Assembly: GCF_014218805.1 (NCBI RefSeq)
Contig: NZ_JACJUV010000001.1
Coordinates: forward strand, 434,001-498,000
Length of the DNA stretch: 64,000 bases
Reading direction: 5' to 3'
Source: Teredinibacter franksiae
Lineage (GTDB): Bacteria > Pseudomonadota > Gammaproteobacteria > Pseudomonadales > Cellvibrionaceae
This document shows positions 27,600 to 39,300 of the stretch, piece after piece (position 1 is the stretch's first letter; the number at the start of each line of letters is the position of its first letter). The position numbers were made by a program, and so were the translations under genes. Under the pieces are notes generated by a model that saw only the letters and a list, made by a program, of their open reading frames with translations, was not told the origin of the DNA and ran no database searches.

Positions 27600-27980
27600 C
27601 TAGCCCATTATATTTTTTTTGTTATGGAATAAAGGGTCACCCATACGGCAAACACTTTTACCTTCAAACTTCACATCCATGGAATACATCATAAATTCAC
27701 ACACCCCCATCTGGTCACTGCTGATCAGGCCCTTAACAGTACCAGCCTCATCACCGGCACTGCGGGAGTATTGCGCACCTTTGACCATGGGCATTTTACC
27801 ATCCGTTTTAACGGATTTTGGCCCCTTGCTGGTATCGGAGGCTTTGCCGATATTGGGATAGGGAATAGGCACAGGCCCGCCTGGAGTCGGCGTTTTGCAC
27901 ACATCAGGGAATACCATACTCAGCCCGCCACTGCCTTTGTGGGCAATCCCGCGCGCATTTGCAAATGTTGTTTGACCCAT
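27600..27980 (-). CDS. PAAR-like (DUF4150) protein
   Basis: This 126-residue protein has the DUF4150 pattern: SMVFPDVCKTPTPGGPVPIPYPNIG near the N-terminus, a central SAGDEAGTVKG, and a C-terminal FEGKSVCRMGDPLFHN. DUF4150 proteins act as PAAR-like tips that cap the VgrG spike of type VI secretion systems and recruit effectors. AAGGA seven bases before ATG 27980 supports the start. No VgrG, Hcp or other T6SS structural gene is in the window, so it is an orphan tip, possibly accompanied by the short frame that follows. Confidence 0.8.
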   Translation of the reverse strand: MGQTTFANARGIAHKGSGGLSMVFPDVCKTPTPGGPVPIPYPNIGKASDTSKGPKSVKTDGKMPMVKGAQYSRSAGDEAGTVKGLISSDQMGVCEFMMYSMDVKFEGKSVCRMGDPLFHNKKNIMG

Positions 27981-28259
27981 AATATTGTCCTTAAAACAGT
28001 CTCATTCAATCCTACACACAAAGAAGGCCTTGCAGCAAGGCTGAAGCTCAATAATCGGAAATTTAGCAAGGCAGCCCCCACTAAAGGAAATAGTCCCCTA
28101 GCAGATGAAAACCAAGCTTGTACTATTAACACTATTGACTATTTAGCCCCATTCGACCTAGAGCCGGCCAGTACACAGAGGCTTCCGCTACGCCACCAAA
28201 GGCATGAGCGTACAATCATAGTTGGAGCAGTGATTAGCTAACAACCGGTGTACAAAAAA

Positions 28260-30149
28260 TTAGAAACTATACTGAAAATCCAAATAAAGCTTGCTTCCAC
28301 TTTTCTTTTCTTCTTCCTCGAATATCGACGAAACATCATCGACAAGCACCCGTGAAAACGCCAGATTACCACGCATTTTTTTGAAGCTGATTTTCACCCC
28401 AATGCCCACGTTGGCATAACTCGCTTCTGTCGCGTCGGAGGCATTATTTTCCAAGGGGTATTTATACCCATAGGAGGTATCGGCCAAGAGGTACGGCTGA
28501 AAAATATTGCGTAGCTTCTCGCCATAAAATTCAGCTTTATCTCCACCAAACCCATTAAACTGCCAATCTACCCCTGCGTATAGACCATAGTCGGCATAAA
28601 ACTGGTTAACATCAAAGCCCCTTGCCCTAAGTGGACCACCTAGACCGAATTGTACCGAAGGCGAAACCGATGAGCCTGAATACTGCCCGGAAGATCGCAT
28701 AATTAAACGGCTTTCTGCTTTGGTAAAAGGTAAAGGCGCAAATGTGAGTAATGCGTAGTCGTATGACAATATATAAGATTGCGTTTCCAGAGTATCTTGC
28801 GCGGCCTGAATTATCTCCGATGATTTGGCAGAAACAGTTCCCTGATGTAGCCTGCGCTTGCGCTCATTAATAGTATCAAAAGTATAACTTACTGTTGTAT
28901 TCTGAATGGAATCTTTGAACACTGTACCCTGATCTTCAAATCCAATTGACGATTCAATCTGAGAAAAATTCAAATCAACTGAGTGGTTCGAAACTCGGCT
29001 TCGTTTTAATTTCCATGATGCTCCACCATCGACTACAACCGAATCGCCCTTATAATTAATTTCCTGGGAATTATCATCGCCACCTATGGTTTGATCCAAG
29101 GTGAAGTCGTTTGTGGATGCTCCCGCATACAAACTAAGTCGTGGGTGTAAAATATTGGTTTGGTACCGTATTAACCCGTAAGTGGAGTTCATCGGTTCAA
29201 AGGAAGCCAAAAAGCCCAGCTGAAGCTGATCGGCCAAACCAAACGGGCTGTAAAGAAAAACATCGGAATACAGACGGTACTCGCCACTGCCGGGTGCACC
29301 ATGGTTATCTATACGCACGTTTGCGTCGTACCATGCTTCATCCACCACATTCACATTTAACTTGGTATCACCTACCTGTGAGCCCGGCTCAAAATAACCA
29401 CGCGAACTTACACCGGGCATATCGTTAACTAAATACAACCGTTCTTCAATATCTTTCGTGGTTACCGGCTCCCCCATAGAGGAATCAAAAACACGCTGAA
29501 TCATTCTGTCGGAATGACGATTATTTCCGTTCACCGCAACCTCACCCAACTCCCCCAAAAGCAGCGTTAAAGTCACTACACCGTCTCGCACATGCTGCTC
29601 AGGAATATAGGCTTTGGCTAGTATAAAACCACGCTCTCGGTAAAAACGCGTAATAACATCGGCAACCGACTCAATCATGCCTAAGGTTACGCCACGCTTT
29701 CTTCTCTGATCGCGAATTAAAAACACCAATCGCTGCACTTCTACGGGCGACACATGTTCGCCTTCGGTTTCATCTTCAATTTCAGCGAGTAAATCGCTTA
29801 CTTCACCAACTTCATCTAGGGTATAACCAGAATCCAGTAACGCGCCCTCCTTCATTAATTCAAATCGAATCTCTTCAATACGCTTTATCAGAGCCTCACG
29901 GGTAATTCCCAGATCCGGGTATTCAACAATACCCTGCACCCGAAATTCCTGAACATTTAATCGTGGCCCACCTTGAGGGTCTGGATCTCGTTCGCGTACA
30001 TTAGGCACATCCAAGTCGAGGCGCATGGTTTCCTCTTCGTATTCAGGTACTTCTTTGGTGTTAGGCATTTCCAGAAAACCGGCGTTGGCCTGAAGAAGAT
30101 AAAAAGTACACGTAAAGGCCAAAAATACACGAAAATTAATCAATTTCAT
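28260..30149 (-). CDS. TpsB outer-membrane transporter (two-partner secretion, ShlB/FhaC family)
   Basis: This 629-residue Omp85-superfamily pore starts with a signal peptide ending near ANA (about 23). Two POTRA domains lie at about 65-270; the first contains an unusual acidic insertion (about 105-135), and the second begins near ITRFYRERGFILAKAYIP. A 16-strand barrel follows with the LRARGF version of the conserved loop-6 (V)RG(Y/F) motif. It ends LYLDFQYSF, with the terminal Phe recognised by the BAM complex. It exports the giant TpsA encoded immediately upstream. No clear Shine-Dalgarno precedes ATG 30149, so expression may depend on the upstream transcript. Confidence 0.92.
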   Translation of the reverse strand: MKLINFRVFLAFTCTFYLLQANAGFLEMPNTKEVPEYEEETMRLDLDVPNVRERDPDPQGGPRLNVQEFRVQGIVEYPDLGITREALIKRIEEIRFELMKEGALLDSGYTLDEVGEVSDLLAEIEDETEGEHVSPVEVQRLVFLIRDQRRKRGVTLGMIESVADVITRFYRERGFILAKAYIPEQHVRDGVVTLTLLLGELGEVAVNGNNRHSDRMIQRVFDSSMGEPVTTKDIEERLYLVNDMPGVSSRGYFEPGSQVGDTKLNVNVVDEAWYDANVRIDNHGAPGSGEYRLYSDVFLYSPFGLADQLQLGFLASFEPMNSTYGLIRYQTNILHPRLSLYAGASTNDFTLDQTIGGDDNSQEINYKGDSVVVDGGASWKLKRSRVSNHSVDLNFSQIESSIGFEDQGTVFKDSIQNTTVSYTFDTINERKRRLHQGTVSAKSSEIIQAAQDTLETQSYILSYDYALLTFAPLPFTKAESRLIMRSSGQYSGSSVSPSVQFGLGGPLRARGFDVNQFYADYGLYAGVDWQFNGFGGDKAEFYGEKLRNIFQPYLLADTSYGYKYPLENNASDATEASYANVGIGVKISFKKMRGNLAFSRVLVDDVSSIFEEEEKKSGSKLYLDFQYSF

Positions 30150-30305
30150 TTTTTATGTTTCAATACCGCAATTAAAAAACCAAGGTGGCTTCTATATATT
30201 AATGTAATGGTAAGGCGACTGTTTTAACAATTCCTTCTAGGTTACTCCCAGCCCACCACAACTTATTTCGACGGCAGCTGTTGGCGTTAATAGCTCAACG
30301 GCTGG

Positions 30306-30329
30306 ATACCCGCTTTCGCGGGCGGGTAT
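30306..30329. other. REP-like hairpin between tpsA and tpsB
   Basis: ATACCCGC (30306-30313) and GCGGGTAT (30322-30329) form an 8-bp stem in the 213-bp gap between the exoprotein stop and tpsB. The same ACCCGCxxxCGCGGGT theme occurs at 53263-53276, and a dead REP-associated transposase lies at 60.7-61.4 kb. Possible roles are partial termination or mRNA protection between tpsA and tpsB. Confidence 0.45.
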
Positions 30330-30362
30330 TACCCTGCGTCAATAAAGTCTTCTGCAGGCAAC

Positions 30363-33300
30363 CTACTCTGCCTGCGCCAGCTCTTCTAACTCATCTTCAT
30401 ATAGCTGGTCTTCAGGCAGTCGAATAGAAACGTCGTCGAAGAAATAGTTGTTTACCGGGGTGAAAATCGCCGGATCAATTTCTTCCAACTCTTCAACCGC
30501 AACGAGCTGCTCGCCACCGTTACCGTAACTATCAAACATACCTGGCTGACGGTTTGAGTCGTCCTGAACTTCTAACGGTCGCTGACCGTAAAAACCGAGA
30601 CCATAACTGGTTCCAAAACCGATTTGCAGCGCATCGCGCACATAAAATATCAGCGCTCTACTACGATTGCCGTATTCCTGAGCAAACAAACGCGCCCTTG
30701 TTGCCACAATGTCGGGCTCATTTAGAATATAAGGGCCAAGGGCCTCAATAACACCGCTTTGGGCCGACAGGGTAAGCGTGCCAATATCGTAATTGGCATT
30801 ACTAATACCACCGGCCAAATTGGCATCGTCGCCGCCCACGAAAGGAGCCGTTCTTTCATTGTTTATAACAATATCGCCACTGTTTGACTGGAAAGTAATA
30901 TCGCCGTTATTGCCTAAGTGATCAATCCTAACCGTCGATTCGTTCATAAACCGAACCTCTTCCTGCTGGTTCGAGAGCGACACACTATTAACATCGGCAC
31001 GGAATGTATTACCGAACATGTTTTCGGTGCCCGCAAAAACACCCTCAATACCGTTCTGCGACACAATCGTAAGGTTCGCACCTGTAACGCTTGTATCCTG
31101 GGTAATATCGCGCACCGAACCGCCACTGGTAAGTAAAATAGTACCGGTTTCGGCGGCGATAGTAGCCGTAGAGATTTGGCTACCCGCTTCCATCGTTACA
31201 TTGTTCTCGCCATGGACTTGCACTGACGACAGCTCACCCATCGCTATTGCACCAGCAGACACCAACTGCACGGCACCGCCTAACGAATCGACAGCTGAGC
31301 CAAGTGCAATATCACTGGCTGCAGAGGCAAGTGATATGTCGCCCGCGGCCAATAATTCGCCGCTAACATCAACGCCACCATTACCGGTCAGTTGAAGGCT
31401 TGAATTTGAGGAATGAATATTGCCGCCTGCATTCAAGCTTGAGCCCGCACGGATAATAACGCTTTCACTGGCGGAAACCGTTTGTGTTTCTACGTTTCCA
31501 GAAGCTCCAATATTTACACTGCCAGTGGTGGATACCATTTCGGTGTCCGCAAGCATCACATAGGCTTCGCTATTCGAAACTATGTTACCGCTGGACCTCA
31601 GATCACCCACCTGATCAATACCGGTTACAGCATCCAAGGTAATACTTTGGCCGTCTATATTGGCAACCGTCAGTGAACCCGCCGCATTGTAGTTAACCTG
31701 TGCACCGCTCGTTTGGGCATTGCTCTGCATCGCAATTGAACCACCACTAGAGACAATAGCCACATTGCCAACAGCATCAATTCCACCGTTCTGTTGCACA
31801 TCTGCAATACTATTAATGTGCAAATCATTCCCACTGGTAATTGCAGCATTCTGCAGAACACTGTTACCCACAAGCGATACGTCACCGCCCGAAGAGTTTA
31901 GTGTTGCAGAAAGTAAAAGGTCGCCAACGCCGGAATCCAAACTAACGTCTCTGGCGTCAATTGCACTGAGAACCTCCATTCCATTCGCCACAATGACCGC
32001 AGAGCCAGAAGTAGAAACTGTACCGGCAATCGTAGCCGAATGGCTTCCTGCATCCATGTTCGCGCTACTCGCCACTATAGTGCCGTTTACTTGCAAACCC
32101 TCGGATACCGTTGCAAGTTCACCCGAAACATTTGCAGTAGCAACAGTCAGCACATCTTGATCCGCAACAGAAATATTATTGGCAGCCACAATATTCATTG
32201 AACCCAACTGATTATTGGCGTTTGCCAACAGCACGTTGCCACTAGAATCAATCGTAAATTCACGCTGAACAGTAATAGCCGCTTCAGACTCAATGCCACC
32301 ACCCGATATAAGCGTTGCAGATTCTGCCGTAAGACCAGCCAACACCATTCTTCCGGCGCTGTTAATGGTCGCATTCTCATCCGCCACAACAGCAATAGTG
32401 CCACCGAATGAATTCGCATTATCCAAAACAACACTGCCAGTATTCGACGTTAAATTCAGCTCACTGTTGGTACCCTGCATTACCAAAGCGGCACTATCGG
32501 TAATATTGCCTTCAGCGACAATATCAACAACACCTGTACTGGAAAGCGCCGCCAGCGTGAGCTGATTAATATCCTGAATGTATATGGCATTATCCGCAGA
32601 CTGAATTAACAACTCGTTGACATCAACACGCAACCTAACCTCAGCAGAGCCAACATTACCGGTTGAATCTAACACCAGTGAGTTAACATCAACCATGGCA
32701 TTGTCACCGGCCACTACCACAGCATTTTCGATCATTAACTGCTGCTCAAGCGTTAGCGTATTTTCGATAGTAACGGTATCGGTGGAAGAAGCCGCAATCT
32801 GTAATGAATCTTTGTTGGCATAAGTAAGCTCGGTCAAAGCCCCGATAGTTACGCTATTGGACGTGAGTAAAATGCTGTCCTCACCAGCCGTATCGTTAAC
32901 CACCAAACGAGAAGCTTGAACGTTGTCTGTTACATTTTCTGTAGTACCAAACTGCAACTGATATTGAGTATTCTCTGCTTCATTACTATATTCAAGTTCG
33001 CTGATTCCCGCCTCAGCCGTTTCGGGTGTGTACTCCGCAACCAGCGCCCCGCCACCGCCTTCCACAATCAATGTATCGCTATCGGCTCCGCCGTTAAAAC
33101 GCAGGCTACCGTCTGAAGTTTCCGCAAGCACTAGGGAAAGGGTATCGTTATCGCCACCGGCATTAATTGCACCGGTAACAGAGCCTAAACCCGTAACACT
33201 GAAGTTATCTACAGCGTCACCACCATTCAATATATTAAAACCTTCGAATTGCACATTACCGTTAAGCGTACCGCTATTTTCAGCATTAATAACCCAGGCA

Positions 33301-36300
33301 TTGACGGCATCCAGTTCTGCACTTAATTCACTATTGGCATTGTTACCAACATAGCGTTCAATGTTTTCCATACCGTTATCACCGCCTACCTGGATAGCAA
33401 CGGCACTAAGAGCGCTCATATTAACAGTATCACCAAATTCCGCGTCCACCGGCTGTAAGCCTCCATCAATACCGCCGGTTATAGCGCCTTCGCTATTACC
33501 CTGAACAAGGAAAGTAAACACATCGACACCGCTACCGCCCACCAGTGAACCGAAATCTTTGAACGCCAGCGTGCTATTCAACGTACCAGCATCGGTATCG
33601 TCAATTTGCCAATTAGTATTTTCATTTGCACCACGCAATGTACTTGCTGCAGTAAGGCTGCCATCAACTGATTCAAAACCCGCAATGCTAAAGTCTGCGT
33701 CCGCAATAACGGTGGGCGCTACAGAATCTGTTAAGCCTACCGTGAGCCTATTGCCGGCAGTGGTAACCCCAGATAAATCGAGAGAATCCACGCCATCACC
33801 CTCGCCACCCAGCAGAACACCGGTAACCCGTTGAGCTCCGTCAAAACGGAAATCATCGTTGCCCGTGTTACCGCGTAAAGTACCGAAGCCCGTGAAAGTA
33901 ACCGTTGTATCGGCAGAGACGGCCCCTGTTCGAGAAATCGAACCTTGGTCTGTACCCGTAAAGGCCCAGGTATTATTTGTTACGTCTGCAATTAACTGAT
34001 TACCACTACCGTCTAAGGCAATAGATTCAACATTTGCGACTCTCAACGTAGGAAGAATATTCCCCGGTATACTCGTACCAAGAATAACAATTTGATTATC
34101 GTTCAGTGCGTTGGCATCGATAGAATCCAAAGCCCCACCATTGCCATCTATAATGCCGCTCAGCGAGGTGGCTGTGGCAAAGGTGAATGCATCCTGACCG
34201 CTGCCACCAACAAGATTAGCGAAATTATTGAAAGCCACCGTTTCTACTACTCCCGCATTTGGAGCATCTATAGTCCAAAGGTTGGCAGTCTCTGCGAACC
34301 CATAAAGAGTATTGGCAAAACTGGCACTACCGGTAACCGTACTAATACCACTCATCTGCACGATGCCGTCCGTTGGATTAATTTCCAACAGATCTGCACG
34401 AGTTGCATTCGTCAATTCAGCACTTAGGCTATCGGTAAGGGTAGAGGCGTTCAGCGTGTTAGTGCCACCACCGCCAATGACACCACCGGTTAATCGCCCT
34501 GCGCCACTGATAATAAATTGATCGTTATTGTCGTGGCCTACAAAGGTATTGAAATTCGTAAAGTTAAAGGTCTCACCACCGCGTGTAAATTCACCGTCAT
34601 TAATACCGTCGGCAGCAACATCAACACCGTCAAAATCACTGATAGTCCAAGTGCTAATTTCACTATCATTACCACTATCAACACCAATCAAAATACGCTG
34701 ATGATTAGCACCAACGGTACCATCACGGTAACCCGTAACGCCCTCAATGTCTTCAACACCGCCACTGGCAGCACCAATTTGTACGGTAACGGATTCGTCT
34801 ACCAACGAGAAATCGATAGTATCGATCGCATCACCACCACCGCCGTGAATTTGGCCATCGATGTAATCAGTATTATTTCCCTGCAACGCGAACTGATCAA
34901 CACCGGTGCCCCCTTGAACATTCTGGAACCCTGTAAAATAGGTTTTAGCGCCGGTAGCTTCATTAATTAAAACACCCTGGTTACTGCCATTTATAACCCA
35001 ACTATTAACACCGTTACCACTCTGAATGGTGTCATATAAACCCTCACCCAATTGTGCCCTAACACTAAGCCGTTCAACATTGGCAAAACTATAATCGCCT
35101 TCGCCCGAACGAATATTTTCCTGAATAAAGGTATAAGCATCAATCAGTGCGGTCGCTATTATTTCGTCACCAAAAGTGTCGTTGTTTAAATTCGGGGCAT
35201 TCGGATCAGCAATTTGCGCCGTATGACCACCACCGTCGATAACGCCATCTAGTGTAGAGCCAATATTAAGCGTATAGGTATCGTTCCCTGTACCACCCGT
35301 CAGATTTTCAAAGTTTGTAAAACTGATAATATCTGTTGTGGTATTGCGATAACTACCACTGTTATCACCGGCAACAGCCCAATAAGCTATTTCGTCTGCG
35401 CCTATAAAGGTATCGCCATTATCATGAGCGCCACCCTCGGCTGCAAAACTCAAATTAGCCGCCGTCACCTGTAAGGTGTCATCACCCTCACCAAGGTCAA
35501 CACCACCCGTAATCGCAACGCTGGTAACGACAGTATCTATACCGCCATTGGTCGCAATACTCGTAGTCGCATTGCCAATAGCAAAATCATCGTTACCGTC
35601 ACCGGCTACGAATGACTCAACGCCACTAAACGTAATGGTTCCCGGTGCGTCGCTACCGTCCACAATGGTTTGTGCATCGGCCGTGTTCGTCCAAGTGCCG
35701 CCGTCGGTGTGGGTAGCCATAATGGTATCCGAACCTACACCACCAACAACGACAGTGGTTAGCCCACTTTCAGCGAAAGTGAAGGTGTTTTCTCCATCAC
35801 TACCCGTTATTGCACCGCTTATGTTTGCCGAAATAGCAAAAGTATCTGTAGCGGTACTGCCTTGAATATTTTCTACGCCTTCGAAGGAAACCGTTTCACC
35901 ATTGGTGACAGAACCTTCATTCAAGGCAGAAACAATCCATTCATTTACGCTGCCGTTCGCCACGGCATAAATAAGTGAATCGCCACTGCCACCCTCACCG
36001 TCAATGGCAAGGCTAAAGCCAGGCTGTTCTACGGTAAACTGATCAATGCCCTCACCGCCTAATATGCCATTACTCACCTGTGCAGCAACGGCAAAGGTGT
36101 CGTTGCCCGCCAAGCCCCGAACCGTACCCGAAAGAGCACCGTTAATATCAAACTCATCAACACCAGAACCACCGGTTAGGTTTTCCATATTGGAAAAAGA
36201 CACGGCGCCGGTGTTATTAAGAGAGCCCGTGCCAGCGCTGCTCACTACCCAGACATTGGTGTTACTGGAATTTGCAGCCTGAAGCGTGTCCATATCTCCC

Positions 36301-39300
36301 ACGCTATTGCCGCCATCAAAAGATGCAGAAATAGTATCCGAGGCCAACGTAAAGGTATCACTACCGTCACCCCCCAATACACTAGTCGTCACATCGGCAC
36401 CAAGGGTAATCTGGTCGTCGTTACCACCGCCTGCAATTTGAAGCATGGCGACGGTAGTAGAGATAGTATCTACACCATCTCCACCCGCTATAGCGTCTAT
36501 ACCTGTAAGTGCGACGCTGCCATTATCGGTTTGCACCGAGCTATCCGTGGCGGCAATTGTCCAGGCTGAATCCGAAGCATGTGTGTTAATAACGGTATCG
36601 TTGGCGACATCGGCACTCACACCGTCTTGCCCATGCAAAGTAAAACTTAAATTACCCCTGGCTAAGGTAAACTGGTCTGCACCATCGCGGCCACTAAAAG
36701 TGCCGGTAAACGCGGCATCATTAAACGAAACGGTGTCTGCACGATTAGAGCCTTCAAGTGTTTCGAATTCAGAAAAAGTTATGGTATTAACCGTACCGTC
36801 GTTGTCGGTAACTTGCCAACCACCTTCGGCCAGAGTCCAGTTCGAGCTTGTGTCGTAGTCTATTCGCAGTAAATCTTCATCCCCAGCAGATTCACCCGCA
36901 ATTAAGTTAATGTTCGCCGCTGAGGTAGCCACAATAAATTGATCACTGCCGCCACCGCCAACTACATCCCCTATCACCGCCGCGTTAATATTAAAAACAT
37001 CAACGGCAGCCCCACCGACAATACCGTTAACAAGTGCAGTATTTACCGTGTATTGATTTGCACCGTTACCACCATTTATAGCTATGGTGATATCCGCAAT
37101 AGACACATCCGAAGCTTGAACCAAGAATTGATCAGGCCCGCTCCCGCCATTAAGCGTTTCGATTGCACTAAAATTCGTAACAATAGTATTGAATGTTACG
37201 TCACCCGTACCATCCGAGGTAATATTCCAGGGAACAACACCTGAAATGTCAGGCGAATTAATAATATCGATGCCTGCGCCGGTTCCAGCACTAATTGCGC
37301 CATCTAGATACCCGGTAACGGTAAAATTAAAAGTATCGTTTACAGCATTCCGGCCAATAACCTGACCAATATTCGTATACGTCGTTTCGTTGCCATCGAA
37401 GGTAACGGTAACCGTCTGGTTGCCCTCGTTGTCGGTACTAAATAGCCAATTTGTAGCATCGATTGCCCCAATCAAACCGTTACTTGCCGCGTTATCGCCA
37501 GATATAATTTCAAAAAAGCTATCCGGTAAAATACTGAAGGAGTTCCCACCAATAGGCTGTTCCGTATAGGCCTCACCATCAATATGTGTCCAGTTTATGC
37601 CCGTCAGTTCCGACTGATCGAGAACATTAATACCCGCACCACCCTGTATTAGCCCGGAAACGGCAACGCTCCCCACAAAGAAAAACGTATCATTTGTATC
37701 GCCACCCGTTAGATTTTCAATGTCCGAAAAATTTGCTACTAAATAATTCGCCGGGTCTTCATTGCCTAACTCAATATTTCCACTATTGGTGCCCGCAAGA
37801 TTCCAAGCCATTTCAGGATCAGCAACTGCCACAATAATTTCATCATATTCAGCGATAGAGGCGGAAGCGCCACCAACAATTGAATTAATATAGGCACCCA
37901 CAGTGAAAGTATCGGTGGCGACGCTACCATTTAATGTTTCTATGCCCGAAAAGCTACTCAACCAACCGGTAACATTGCCTTCCCCGGCAGCCGTAACAGT
38001 CCAATTACTGGCAGTAGATCGATTCGACACAACCGAATCTACCCCGGTATCAGCACCCCCTATAACTTGAAAACCATCACCAGACCAGCTTCCAGCATCA
38101 TTAAATATGAATTGATCATTACCTGCGTTACCCTGCAAAACAGAAATACCAGTAAAACTACCCGCAACACCTTGAACCGTACCGGTATTAACCCCTGTAA
38201 TATTCCAAGTTGAACCTAACCCAGTGCGTGAAAGCGTATCTCCACCACCCAGACCATTGATACTTCCGCTCAAGGTGCCATCTGCAATAACAAAAGAATC
38301 CTGCCCCGCGCTACCTTGAATATTCTGAAAATCAACAAATTGAATTTCTTCAGCATCGATTACAACGGTGCCATCGTTTACACCGTCGGCAATAGCATTA
38401 GCACCATCGAAATCTGTCAATGTCCAGGCGGCAGAAGAAGACGAAGTTAAAATCAACTCGCCATCATCACGAACACGCTCTGCTCCGCCTAAATCAGCCG
38501 AAGCAACATCAATTACCGTATCAGCAAGGATATTGGAAAAATCAACCGTATCGATAGAAGTGCCGCTACCGGCTTCGATATCGATATTGACGGTATCGCC
38601 TACGGCATTAACAATAAAAGTATCGGCTACATCATTTCTACCCAATAAATTTTCAATAAAAGAAAAGGTTACCGTACCTGTAGTACCCACAGTGGTGGAG
38701 GTTATCGTTGAGGTATCTGTATTGGCAAATACAGTCCATTCACTCTCACCGGCAAAACCCCAAATTCTGTCACCGGTCGCTTCCCCGGTACTACCACCTA
38801 AAATATTGGCTGTAACATTCAAGTCGTTTAGCCAGAAAGTATCGTCTCCAGTACCGCCAGTAATATCATTTGAAACACTAGCGGCTATCTGGAAAATATC
38901 ATTGCCCGCCCCACCCATTAACCCACCAACCACAGACTGATTAACGATAAAAGTGTCGTTACCGTTACGACCATCAATTGTTCCATTAAATACGGCATCG
39001 ATTGTAAAGCTATCGGCACCATTGGTGCTGTCTCGGCCGAAGATGTTTTCTATGGAGGAGAACTCAACGGTACCGGCACCACCATTAACGGTGTGCGTAG
39101 CGCCAAGCAGCCAGCTACTACCACTACCACTGATCTCAAAAATGGAATCGGTATCAGCACCACCAATAAGGGTTATACCGGCAGAAGAGGCGCTTTCAAT
39201 GTTAAAGCTATCTTCGCCAACACCTCCCGTTAGAGTGCTTACCGAAGCAGCACTCACATTAAAGGTGTCCACCCCGCTACCACCGGTTACAGCTTCAACT

